This document shows, one piece after another, positions 56,107 through 64,000 of a stretch of DNA of 64,000 nt. The position numbers were made by a program, and so were the translations under genes. A model generated the notes under the pieces. That model saw only the letters and a list, made by a program, of their open reading frames with translations. It did not search any database and was not told the origin of the DNA. Each line of letters starts with the position of its first letter. Positions within the stretch are counted from its first letter, which is position 1. The DNA is from Ruminococcus sp. (GTDB lineage Bacteria; Bacillota; Clostridia; Oscillospirales; Ruminococcaceae): contig JAFXVY010000089.1 in assembly GCA_017534595.1 (NCBI GenBank), forward strand, positions 1 through 64,000, read 5' to 3'.

Positions 56107-57233
56107 GTCTGAAAGATATAGCCAAACTGCTTTCGGCTCCGCTCACTCCCGCCAATTCAGTCATCCCGAAAAACAGGCGCAGCATATTGATCTATTCTAA
56201 TCTCGGGCTCCGGGACAATGCCGGAAGTCTGTATGACTATCTGATAAGTCACGGATACAACTCCCGGTACAGGATAACCGTCGGCTGTGAGGATCACAAA
56301 GAGCTAACTTCAAGTGCTCCGGAAAACGTCAGGTTCGTAAGCCCTGCGCGAGCGCTGTTCACATTCCTGCGCTGCGGGTATATGTTCTACTCCTTCGGGA
56401 AATTCCCGGTGATGCCCGCAAAAAAGCAGACGGTAGTCAACCTCTGGCACGGTATGCCGCTCAAAACAGTCGGTTCGCTCGAAAAGGACAGGTCCTTTGA
56501 CGGAAAATGCTTCTTCACCTACACGATCGCTACATCTCCGCTGTTTGAGGAGATAATGAGCAAATGCTTCTGCTGCCCGCGGGACAAGGTCCTGCTGACA
56601 GGTCAGCCGAGGTGCGACAAGCTCTTTGAAAAAAACGTCGGAAAGAAAAAGCTTATCCTGTGGCTGCCTACCTACCGGACGTCGGAACGTCTGAGAAGCC
56701 GCAATTCACAGCTCTCCGGAAGCACGGGCCTCCCGACAGCCGACACCGCCGAAAAGCTCAAAAGGCTTGATGGGCTGCTCTCGGAGCTCGGTTTCAAGCT
56801 TGTTATAAAACCGCACCCGCTGCAGGATCCTTCGGGGCAGCTCCCGAAATTTAAGAATATAGCTTTCATTTCGGAGAAAACCCTGAGACGAAGAAAGACG
56901 GATATTTACGATCTGATGAAAATGTCCTGCGCACTTATAACCGATTATTCCTCGGTAAGCTTTGATTATCTGCTGCTTGACCGTCCGATAGCCTATACGC
57001 TCGACGATCTTGACAGCTATTCGGATCAGCGGGGCTTCACCGTCGCCGACCCTCTCAGCCTTATGGCCGGTGAGCATATAACCGGCATCGACGGCCTCTG
57101 CGGATTTATCCGCGATACCGCCGCCGGCAAGGACAAATACCGTGCCGAGCGCCGTGAGCTCAATAATATCGTCAACTCCGCGCAGGACGGTCATTCCTGC
57201 GAACGCATCCTTGCCGAGTGCGGGATAGAATAA
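56103..57233 (+). CDS. CDP-glycerol glycerophosphotransferase family protein (TagB/TagF-like)
   Basis: 376 residues. Family motifs LWHGMPLK, TGQPRCD, WLPTYR and ITDYSSVSFDY. These enzymes move glycerol-phosphate or ribitol-phosphate from CDP-alditols to a lipid- or sugar-linked acceptor. No tagA/tagO is visible in the window, so the acceptor is unknown. Cytoplasmic side of the membrane. Confidence 0.92.
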   Translation: MSLKDIAKLLSAPLTPANSVIPKNRRSILIYSNLGLRDNAGSLYDYLISHGYNSRYRITVGCEDHKELTSSAPENVRFVSPARALFTFLRCGYMFYSFGKFPVMPAKKQTVVNLWHGMPLKTVGSLEKDRSFDGKCFFTYTIATSPLFEEIMSKCFCCPRDKVLLTGQPRCDKLFEKNVGKKKLILWLPTYRTSERLRSRNSQLSGSTGLPTADTAEKLKRLDGLLSELGFKLVIKPHPLQDPSGQLPKFKNIAFISEKTLRRRKTDIYDLMKMSCALITDYSSVSFDYLLLDRPIAYTLDDLDSYSDQRGFTVADPLSLMAGEHITGIDGLCGFIRDTAAGKDKYRAERRELNNIVNSAQDGHSCERILAECGIE

Positions 57234-57246
57234 GATCGGGGAGGTC

Positions 57247-59658
57247 TTGAAAATAGGTATCAGAACCGCTGCAAAAACCGCTGCCGAAGCTTTCAAGGGC
57301 TCCTGCTATGTAAATTACTTCGGCAGATGCAGGATAGACAAACAGCTCGTCATACTCGACTCCAAACACGGCGAGGACATAGCCGGCAACATACTTGCTC
57401 TGGGGTATGAGCTTTACAAAAGCTATCCCGGGATGAAGCTCTGCTTCTCCTGCACCGGGGCAAGCAAGGAAAGGATCGCCGCCGTACTGCGCAGCAAGGG
57501 CGTAAAGCGCTTCACACTTGCGGATATAAGCTCTCTGTCGTTTTATAAGCTGCTCTCGCAGGCGGGATATATCTTCACCGACACCTCCCTGCCCATGCGG
57601 TATATCAAAAAGCCGGGACAGACAGTCGTGAATACCTGGCACGGCACTCCCCTCAAGGTAATGGGGCGGGATATTCCCGACAGCATATATTCCATGGGGA
57701 ACATCCAGCGAAACCTGCTGTTTTCCGACTATATCCTCTTCCAGAGTGAGTTCATGAGAGACAGAATGGTCTCGGCATTCGACCTTGACGGCCTGTATAA
57801 AGGCAAGCTGCTGCTCTCGGGATATCCGAGATGCTCGGTGCTGCTCAATGAAAGGCAGGCTGCCGTTACCAAAAAGCGTGCGGGGCTTTCCGGCAAACGG
57901 GTATATATCTATATGCCGACATGGCGCGGCACCGGAAGCAGCATAAAAAGCGCCGATCAGGTCAGAGACACCGAAGCTCTGCTCACAGAGCTTGACAGTA
58001 TGCTCTCCGATGACGAGGTGCTTATCGCCAAGCTGCATCCCTTTGTCAAGGACAAGCTCGAGCTTTCCGGCTTCAGGCATATAACAGAGCCCGGCGAGTC
58101 GGTAGGAACTTATGAGCTGCTTGCCTGCTCGGATGCTCTTATAACCGATTATTCCAGCGTTATGTTCGACTATGCCGTCTCGCGCAAAAAGATCGTGCTC
58201 TATGCTCCCGACGAGCAAAAGTATCTTGCCGAGAGAGGGCTGTACTTCCCGCTTTCCGAGCTTCCCTTTCCGAGAGCCGATACGGCTGCAGAGCTGATAT
58301 ATGAGCTAAAGAGCGCCAGGCAGTACGACGACAGTGCGTTCATCGAAAGGTTCTGCCCTTTTGAAAGCAAGGACGCCGCCGCGAAGCTGCTCGCCCATGT
58401 GATCGACGGCAAGAAGCTCTGCCGCGAGGAAAGCATATACGACCGATCAAAGCAGAATGTCCTGATCTATGCGGGGACTCTTGCCGCCAACGGCATAACC
58501 ACCGCCGCGGTCTCTATGCTTGAAAACACCGACCTTGAAAAGCGCCGGTATATAGTGACCTTCCGGCAGGACGACGCTAAAAATTATCCTCTGCGCTGCG
58601 GGCTCATCCCACGAGGAGCGAAGGTCATGCCGATGTGTACCAAGCTTCAGTTCACGGTACGCGAGGCGATAGCTATGGGGCTTTATTACGGCCTCGGGTT
58701 CAGACCTGCGCTGAAAACCGTCGAGCGCCTCTGCAAGCGTGACGCCGAGCGTTTCTTCGGCAGCATAGATATTGACCGCTCGATCCAGTTCGAGGGCTAC
58801 GGCAAGAATATGATACACCTGTTCCGGCTGCTGGGCTGCCCTTCGGCGATATTCGTTCACAACGATATGCAGCAGGAGCTTGCACGAAAGAAGATCCAGC
58901 ACCGCCCCTCTCTCGAAAAGGCCTACCGCAGCTATGACGCCGTATGCTGCGTGACGGAGGATATCGTCCCGCCCACAAGAGAGATAGCCGGTGAGGATGC
59001 GAACATCACCGTTGTTGAGAACTGTCTGAACTATCAGAGCATTATTGAGCGCAGCAAAGAGCCGCTGCATTTTGATGAGGATACGGTTTCGACAGTTTCC
59101 GAAAAAGAGCTTTCAAAGCTGCTCGCATCGGACAGGCTCAAATTCATAACCATCGGGCGCTTCGCTTACGAGAAGGGTCACGATATGCTTATCGAGGCGT
59201 TTGAACGCTTCACTGCCGAGCATCCCGACAGCGCACTTATCATCATCGGCGGGTACGGTGAGCTCTGCGATCAGACGCTTGCGCTCGCAAAGGCTTCCCC
59301 GGCAGCTGACAAGATCATCGTCATCCGCTCGGTGCAGAATCCGATGCCGATACTTGCGAAGTGCGACCTGTTCATTCTGAGCTCCCGTTACGAAGCTCTC
59401 GGGCTCACGGTGCTCGAGGCCGATGTGCTGGGAGTACCCGTTATTGCAGCAGATATCCCCGGTCCGAGAGGCTTTATGACCGAACACGGCGGAACACTTG
59501 TATCTCCGGATCCGGAGGGCTTATACCGCGGGATGACCGATTTCACCAAAGGCCTTGTCAAGCCGATGAACGCGGATTATGAGTTCCGCAATATACAGGC
59601 AGCTGCCGCTTTTGAGGCTCTGCTTACAGATAAAATGACCGAAAGGCAAGAGACATGA
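57247..59658 (+). CDS. Fusion of TagF-type glycerophosphotransferase and GT4 glycosyltransferase
   Basis: 803 residues. Residues 1-395 are TagF-like (WHGTPLK at 131-137, DYSSVMFDY at 301-309). Residues 403-803 are a GT-B, family 4 glycosyltransferase (IGRFAYEKGHDM, EALGLTVLEAD). Both halves keep their motifs, so two transfer steps on one polymer are likely. Start is TTG 57247 with GGGGAGG very close; no better start exists nearby. Confidence 0.9.
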   Translation: MKIGIRTAAKTAAEAFKGSCYVNYFGRCRIDKQLVILDSKHGEDIAGNILALGYELYKSYPGMKLCFSCTGASKERIAAVLRSKGVKRFTLADISSLSFYKLLSQAGYIFTDTSLPMRYIKKPGQTVVNTWHGTPLKVMGRDIPDSIYSMGNIQRNLLFSDYILFQSEFMRDRMVSAFDLDGLYKGKLLLSGYPRCSVLLNERQAAVTKKRAGLSGKRVYIYMPTWRGTGSSIKSADQVRDTEALLTELDSMLSDDEVLIAKLHPFVKDKLELSGFRHITEPGESVGTYELLACSDALITDYSSVMFDYAVSRKKIVLYAPDEQKYLAERGLYFPLSELPFPRADTAAELIYELKSARQYDDSAFIERFCPFESKDAAAKLLAHVIDGKKLCREESIYDRSKQNVLIYAGTLAANGITTAAVSMLENTDLEKRRYIVTFRQDDAKNYPLRCGLIPRGAKVMPMCTKLQFTVREAIAMGLYYGLGFRPALKTVERLCKRDAERFFGSIDIDRSIQFEGYGKNMIHLFRLLGCPSAIFVHNDMQQELARKKIQHRPSLEKAYRSYDAVCCVTEDIVPPTREIAGEDANITVVENCLNYQSIIERSKEPLHFDEDTVSTVSEKELSKLLASDRLKFITIGRFAYEKGHDMLIEAFERFTAEHPDSALIIIGGYGELCDQTLALAKASPAADKIIVIRSVQNPMPILAKCDLFILSSRYEALGLTVLEADVLGVPVIAADIPGPRGFMTEHGGTLVSPDPEGLYRGMTDFTKGLVKPMNADYEFRNIQAAAAFEALLTDKMTERQET

Positions 59659-60437
59659 ACAAATATATCGAAGGCTACAAAAAGTACAGGTTCCTGCTCC
59701 GGGAGCTTGTAAAAAAAGGTATCAAACTCAAATACAGGCGCTCCTACCTCGGGATAATCTGGACGCTGCTTGAGCCGATACTGACAACGGCGGTGCTTAC
59801 GCTTGTGTTCAACACGATGTATCAGAACAAGGACAGGGCGTTCCCGGTCTATGTCCTGACGGGAAGGCTGCTTTACTCCTTCTTTGCAGCCGGCACAAGA
59901 ACAGCGATGAAATCCATTCGGGCAAACGCCGGGATGATAAAAAAGGTATATGTTCCGAAATATATCTACCCGCTCTCGGGCGTCATATTCAACTTCATCA
60001 TCTTCGCTATCTCGCTGATCGTGCTGATCGGCTCGATGATAATATTCAAGGTCTACCCGACCAGATGGCTCATCACCGCCGTTATCCCGCTGGGTATCCT
60101 GTTTATCTTTACTATCGGCGTCGGGATGATACTCTCGACCGTGTCGGTATTTTTCAGAGATATGGAATATCTCTGGGAGGTCGCGCTGATGCTTATCATG
60201 TACACCTGCGCGATATTCTACGATGCCGACAGTCTGCTCGGCAGCAGTACCGGCTGGGTGCTCAAGATCAACCCTCTCTACGGGCTGATTCGCTGCTTCC
60301 GGGATGCTGTCTACGGCAGCTCGATGTTCAGGGAGCCCTACTGGATTCTGATGCCGCTTGCTTCGGCGGTATTCACCTTTGTGTTCGGATTCCTGATATT
60401 CAAGAAAAAGCAGGACAATTTCATTCTTCATATCTGA
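59655..60437 (+). CDS. Wall-polymer ABC exporter permease (TagG/Wzm-like)
   Basis: 260 residues with six membrane segments of the ABC-2 polysaccharide exporter type ([16 protein letters not shown] near the N-terminus). It carries lipid-linked polymer across the membrane with the next gene's ATPase. It overlaps the fusion gene by 4 bases (ATGA). Confidence 0.93.
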   Translation: MNKYIEGYKKYRFLLRELVKKGIKLKYRRSYLGIIWTLLEPILTTAVLTLVFNTMYQNKDRAFPVYVLTGRLLYSFFAAGTRTAMKSIRANAGMIKKVYVPKYIYPLSGVIFNFIIFAISLIVLIGSMIIFKVYPTRWLITAVIPLGILFIFTIGVGMILSTVSVFFRDMEYLWEVALMLIMYTCAIFYDADSLLGSSTGWVLKINPLYGLIRCFRDAVYGSSMFREPYWILMPLASAVFTFVFGFLIFKKKQDNFILHI

Positions 60438-60450
60438 AAGGAAGTCTTTC

Positions 60451-61188
60451 ATGGCAAACTATGCTATCGAGGTCAAGAACGTCTCGATGAAATTCAATCT
60501 GAGCCAGGAAAAGCTGGACAGTCTCAAGGAATATATGATAAAGTTCATAAAGCGGCAGATCAAGTACAACGAGTTCTGGGCGCTCAGGAATGTGAGCTTT
60601 AATATCGAAAAGGGTGACAGAGTCGGGATACTCGGGCTCAACGGTGCCGGCAAGAGTACGCTGCTCAAGGTAATAGCCGGAGTGTTCAAGCCCACCGAGG
60701 GAACGGTAGTCCGTCACGGGAAGGTAGTTCCGCTGCTTGAGCTCGGTGCCGGCTTCGACCCGCAGTATACCGGCAAGGAGAACATCTATCTTTACAGCTC
60801 CGTGCTCGGGTACTCTAAGCAGTTCGTCAACGAGAAATACGATGAGATCGTTGAATTCTCCGAACTTAAGGAGTTCATAGACGTTCCGATAAAGAACTAT
60901 TCCTCGGGTATGAAATCCCGCCTCGGCTTCTCTATCGCCACGCTCGTCGAGCCGGAAATACTGATCCTCGATGAGGTGCTCTCGGTCGGTGATGCGAAGT
61001 TCCGCAAAAAGAGCGAGAACAAGATCATGGGTATGTTCGATTCGGGAGTGACGGTACTGTTCGTTTCCCACTCGCTGGATCAGGTCAAGAGGCTTTGCAA
61101 CAAGGGCATAATCCTCGATCACGGCAATCTGATCGCTCAGGGAGACATCGGAGATATCGCCGCACAGTACGAGGAAATGATAAAATAA
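60451..61188 (+). CDS. Wall-polymer ABC exporter ATPase (TagH/Wzt-like)
   Basis: 245 residues. Walker [10 protein letters not shown], signature YSSGMKSRL, Walker B ILDEVLS. It lacks the C-terminal substrate-binding domain of Wzt or the long tail of Bacillus TagH. GAAAGGA precedes the ATG. Confidence 0.94.
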   Translation: MANYAIEVKNVSMKFNLSQEKLDSLKEYMIKFIKRQIKYNEFWALRNVSFNIEKGDRVGILGLNGAGKSTLLKVIAGVFKPTEGTVVRHGKVVPLLELGAGFDPQYTGKENIYLYSSVLGYSKQFVNEKYDEIVEFSELKEFIDVPIKNYSSGMKSRLGFSIATLVEPEILILDEVLSVGDAKFRKKSENKIMGMFDSGVTVLFVSHSLDQVKRLCNKGIILDHGNLIAQGDIGDIAAQYEEMIK

Positions 61189-61192
61189 AAAA

Positions 61193-61238
61193 GCAAGACA
61201 CTTTCGCCGCCGAAGCACGAAAGTGTCTTTTGTTATTT
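61193..61238. terminator. Bidirectional terminator between the wall cluster and the rsuA-family gene
   Basis: A 12-bp perfect stem (61195-61206 with 61218-61229) with an 11-base loop. It has a T-run on both sides (TTTTGTTATTT plus strand, GCTTTTTT minus strand). Confidence 0.92.
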
Positions 61239-61961
61239 CAGCATAGCATTTCTGATAGCTCTCAGCTCATCGGGCTTGAGTTCACGCCATTCGCCGGGTT
61301 TGAGCATCCCGAGCTTGAGCGGCCCAACAGAAGTCCTTTTGAGCCTTGCGACTTCCAGCCCCACCGCCTCGCACATCCTTCTGATCTGGCGGTTGCGGCC
61401 TTCGTGGATCGTGATCTGTAGCACTACCCTGCCGGGCTGCTTATCCAGCACGATGACGTTCGCCGGAGCTGTCTTCTTCTCATCGCCGATATCGACGCCG
61501 GAGGCAAGATCTGCAAGCTGCTCATCGTTCACATCGGGACGAACGGTGACGCGGTAGGTCTTGGCGATATGCCGCGAGGGGTGCATGATGTCATTTGCGA
61601 AATTGCCGTCATTCGTAAACAGCAGCAGGCCCTCGGAGTTGCGGTCGAGCCTCCCGACAGGATAGACTCTTTCGCCCACATCGGCGAGCAGCTCGGAAAC
61701 GTTCCTGCGGTCGAGCTCATCGCTCATGGTGGTAACATATCCCCGGGGCTTGTGGAGCATTATATAGTAGAGCCGGCGCTTCCTGACCTGCTTTATCGGC
61801 TTGTCATCCACCGTGATAAGATCGGTAGGCAAGGCTTTGTCGCCAAGCTTTATCGGCCTTCCGCCGACCTTTACTCTCCCCTGAGAGATAAGCTCCTCTG
61901 CCTTGCGGCGTGAGCAGCACCCGCTGTCGGCAATAAGCTTCTGAACACGAATCTTTTCCAT
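61233..61961 (-). CDS. RsuA/RluB-family rRNA pseudouridine synthase
   Basis: About 242 residues: an N-terminal S4 domain (RVQKLIADSGCCSRRKAEELI) and the catalytic domain with GRLDRNSEGL, whose Asp is the nucleophile. It modifies 16S or 23S rRNA; exact site not predictable. ATG 61961 follows GGAG; the TTG at 61973 overlaps that site. Confidence 0.93.
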   Translation of the reverse strand: MEKIRVQKLIADSGCCSRRKAEELISQGRVKVGGRPIKLGDKALPTDLITVDDKPIKQVRKRRLYYIMLHKPRGYVTTMSDELDRRNVSELLADVGERVYPVGRLDRNSEGLLLFTNDGNFANDIMHPSRHIAKTYRVTVRPDVNDEQLADLASGVDIGDEKKTAPANVIVLDKQPGRVVLQITIHEGRNRQIRRMCEAVGLEVARLKRTSVGPLKLGMLKPGEWRELKPDELRAIRNAMLK

Positions 61962-62009
61962 AGTCAACTCCAAAATGTCATTATAAAGGACGCGCAGCGC
62001 CCTGTCAGG

Positions 62010-63095
62010 TCAGATACTTCCCTCGGCGGCTATTATGGGAAGAGTGCGGATAAGCCTGCCGTCGATATAAAACCTCGTCTCGCCCAGCTGTTCGCCTGCG
62101 GCAACCGGGAGATACACGAACGGCCTTATAAGCGTTATCCTCTCGAGCCGGCCTATCGCCGATGACGGCATTTTGATCTGTGCGCTCTCGCCGACGCAGC
62201 CCAGCGTCTCGCCGCCGGCCGCCTCTATGCGGAAGCCTGAAAGCTCGGGTGTCAGCTGAACATCTTTAAGCAGAGGAAAGCAGCTGTCGTAAAGCTTTTC
62301 ATGGTCATCCCAGTCGTCGGGATCGTTGAGCGTAACGCAGATCAGCTCCGCACCGTCCCTGCGGCAGGCAGACACAAGGCAGCGCCTCGCCTTGTCGGTG
62401 AAACCGGTCTTGACACCGAAAACGCCGTCGCAGCCGGTCAGCAGCTTGTTGGTATTGGTAAGCCACCGCTTATAGGGCGGAGACCCGAACTCAACCTGAG
62501 CGGTCTTCTGACCGCAGAGCTCACGGAAAGCCTCATTATTGAGAGCCTCCCTTGTCAGGCGAGCCATGTCGAGCGCAGTTGAGTAATGCTCATCGGTGTG
62601 ATCGTCGAGACCTGAGGGCGTGACGAAATGGGTATTCTCAAGCCCCATCTCGGCAGCCCGCTGATTCATCAGCTCAACGAAAGCCTCAACGCTGCCGGAT
62701 ATCCTCACCGCCGCAGCATTGGCGGCATCGTTCCCGCTTGGGAGCAGCATACCCGCTGCAAGCGCCCGCAGAGTGACACTGTCACCCTCGCAAAGACCCA
62801 TTGACGACCCCTCGACCTTTATGGCTTCGGGATCCACCGTGAACCATTCGTCAAGATCGTCACGCTCAAGCGCGATCAGCGCGGACATTATCTTGGTAGT
62901 GCTCGCCATGGGGAGCTGTTCCTGCTCATTCTTGGCATAGAGCACATCCCCCGAGAGTGCATCAATAACGACGCAGCTCTTCGCCGAAACCTCCGGCATA
63001 GCCGTAACGTCGGCTTCCTCGGCGCCGTTTGCGGCAAAAGTGAAGCAGGCGGTCACTGTCAGCGCCGCCGCTGTCATCATACTTATCAGATCCAT
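62010..63095 (-). CDS. D-alanyl-D-alanine carboxypeptidase (DacF/PBP5 type)
   Basis: 361 residues. Signal peptide (residues 1-25), then serine peptidase S11 with STTK (Ser-Lys), SGN and KTG motifs, and a C-terminal domain. No clear C-terminal membrane anchor. It trims pentapeptides of peptidoglycan; DacF-type enzymes set spore-cortex cross-linking. It is downstream of ytfJ (87 bases). Confidence 0.93.
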   Translation of the reverse strand: MDLISMMTAAALTVTACFTFAANGAEEADVTAMPEVSAKSCVVIDALSGDVLYAKNEQEQLPMASTTKIMSALIALERDDLDEWFTVDPEAIKVEGSSMGLCEGDSVTLRALAAGMLLPSGNDAANAAAVRISGSVEAFVELMNQRAAEMGLENTHFVTPSGLDDHTDEHYSTALDMARLTREALNNEAFRELCGQKTAQVEFGSPPYKRWLTNTNKLLTGCDGVFGVKTGFTDKARRCLVSACRRDGAELICVTLNDPDDWDDHEKLYDSCFPLLKDVQLTPELSGFRIEAAGGETLGCVGESAQIKMPSSAIGRLERITLIRPFVYLPVAAGEQLGETRFYIDGRLIRTLPIIAAEGSI

Positions 63096-63182
63096 AAGCA
63101 GTTACCTCGCAGAACAATATTATGCTTATATTCTGCACACTGCTCAGGTCATTGATACAAGGAAAAATTTATCTTTGGAATT

Positions 63183-63596
63183 TTATTCCTCGTCGGACTC
63201 TATCTCCATGCCCTTGGGAGCCTTCTTGGAGGTCTTCTTGTCGATAAGATCAACGATCTTCTCAACCACCTCGGGAACGGTATTAACGATAGCGTTCTGA
63301 TAGCTGGTGTTGTTGGTCATCTGCAGGAGCTTGGTCTCACCCTCACGGCAAACGATGAAAGCCATGGGCTGAACTGTGATCCCGGCGCCGGAGCCGCCGC
63401 CGAACTGACCGTCCTTCTTGGTGGGAAGATCGCTTCCGCCGGAAGCGAAGCCGACAGATACCTTGGAGATCGGGATGATAGTCGTGCCGTCAGCCGTAAC
63501 GATAGGCTTGCCTACGACAGTCTCACACTCGGTAAGCTCCTTGATCTTCTCCATCGCAGTCTTGACGAGCTGCTCAAGCTTGGTGTTATCACTCAT
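63183..63596 (-). CDS. ytfJ: YtfJ/GerW family sporulation protein
   Basis: 137 residues, family-typical GGGSGAGITVQPMAFIV in the middle. GerW/YtfJ is a spore protein needed for germination in Bacillus and Clostridium. AAAGGAT lies before the ATG. The C-terminal 20 residues are Lys/Glu-rich. Confidence 0.92.
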   Translation of the reverse strand: MSDNTKLEQLVKTAMEKIKELTECETVVGKPIVTADGTTIIPISKVSVGFASGGSDLPTKKDGQFGGGSGAGITVQPMAFIVCREGETKLLQMTNNTSYQNAIVNTVPEVVEKIVDLIDKKTSKKAPKGMEIESDEE

Positions 63597-63617
63597 AATA
63601 ATCTATCCTTTCTTGAT

Positions 63618-63920
63618 TCAATCTGCAAGTTTTTCGATTTTATCCTGATCGTTGTTAACGATCACAGTGCTTCCGAAGGGTGCCGAAATAAGCGAACCTA
63701 CGCTGCTCTCCGCATGGAACAGGCCTTTTCCGCTGTCCCTTTTTCCCCTTTTGAGCAGATATATGCCGAAGAATATTGCAAGCACCAGCATCGGTGTCGT
63801 GGAAACGGAGATATCGACCTTGGTCTTCCCGTCCCTGACCTTGAGAGAATAAACCGTGATAGCTCTCTTATTGTTTTTCTTCTTTTTCTTTTTGCAGACA
63901 CGGACCTTTTTTTCACACAT
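63618..63920 (-). CDS. Small membrane protein between ytfJ and its upstream gene, unknown
   Basis: 100 residues. A Lys-rich N-terminus with a run of Lys and Asn, one hydrophobic segment (PMLVLAIFFGIYLL) and a polar C-terminus. AGGGGG precedes the ATG. No family recognised. Its place, 21 bases before ytfJ, suggests a role in the same sporulation operon. Confidence 0.65.
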   Translation of the reverse strand: MCEKKVRVCKKKKKKNNKRAITVYSLKVRDGKTKVDISVSTTPMLVLAIFFGIYLLKRGKRDSGKGLFHAESSVGSLISAPFGSTVIVNNDQDKIEKLAD

Positions 63921-63938
63921 AATATTACCCCCTGTATC

Positions 63939-64000
63939 TTACGCCGCCGCTGCAGGTGCAGCCGCAGCTTCCTTGGCTGCTTTTTTGCGCTTTCTGCGTT
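63939..64000 (-). CDS. 3' end of a gene upstream of ytfJ (partial)
   Basis: Nineteen codons run from the right edge to a TAA at 63939-63941. They encode a Lys/Arg then Ala/Pro-rich tail. In many Firmicutes a DUF2953 (YtfI) gene lies directly upstream of ytfJ, so that is the best guess, but the visible part does not prove it. Confidence 0.4.
   Translation of the reverse strand, partial: RRKRKKAAKEAAAAPAAAA

Overview
The window looks like chromosomal DNA of a Ruminococcus-type member of the Clostridia (Oscillospiraceae). The reasons are Firmicute-style Shine-Dalgarno sites, TTGACA/TATAAT promoters with 17-18 bp spacers, a set of sporulation genes (yqfC, yqfD, a ylbJ-like gene, yunB, a spoIIM-like gene, ytfJ, a dacF-type carboxypeptidase), the Gram-positive order miaB-ricA-mutS-mutL-miaA-hfq, and a plant-fibre GH43/GH5 operon. 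Species is inferred from gene content only. I saw no tRNA or rRNA genes, CRISPR array, transposase, prophage or integrase.

Layout. (1) 0-2.5 kb: a strong imperfect hairpin (8-92) lies upstream of a Ro60/TROVE-like von Willebrand protein (DUF2828 type), which converges on the RNA 2'-phosphotransferase kptA. (2) 1.9-8.7 kb, minus strand: phoH-ybeY-dgkA-era-yqzL-recO-mutS2-kptA from one promoter; yqzL is a 44-codon gene largely overlapping recO. (3) 8.8-11.6 kb: sporulation genes yqfC-yqfD with a divergent ylbJ-like gene and a small four-cysteine protein. (4) 11.7-14.7 kb, minus: ligA-tfoX and yunB. (5) 14.8-33.6 kb, minus: about 17 closely spaced genes from one strong promoter at miaB to a terminator after the split transketolase (miaB, ricA-like, mutS, mutL, miaA, hfq, HlyD-like, yggS, sepF, ylmH, divIVA, ileS, lspA, rluD-like, HAD, tktN, tktC). 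(6) 33.9-35.8 kb, plus: a divergent PRPP synthetase and ispD. (7) 35.8-46.1 kb, minus: a membrane protein, ahcY, spoIIM-like/DUF624 genes, proC, a tetrahydrofolate riboswitch driving folT-folC, pfkA with a palindrome over its promoter, a PASTA kinase homologue that lacks catalytic residues, and a zinc-ribbon membrane protein; an AlkD-like gene diverges from it. (8) 46.9-54 kb, minus: a GH43-GH5 operon and a heterodimeric ABC exporter. (9) 54.2-61.2 kb, plus: an S1-domain protein and a teichoic-acid-like polymer cluster (GT2, TagB/F-like, a TagF-GT4 fusion, TagG/TagH-like exporter). (10) 61.2-64 kb, minus: an rsuA-family gene, dacF-like, ytfJ, a small membrane protein and the 3' end of a further gene.

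Most genes are housekeeping. The less ordinary items are the Ro60-like/KptA/hairpin group, the predicted PASTA pseudokinase and its zinc-ribbon neighbour, the THF riboswitch with a Shine-Dalgarno-masking hairpin, two further hairpins that bury ribosome binding sites (yqzL and the gene after ahcY), the symmetric sites at the pfkA and GH43 promoters, and the TagF-GT4 fusion. Promoters, hairpins and start codons were read by eye; family calls rest on recognised motifs, not on database searches.
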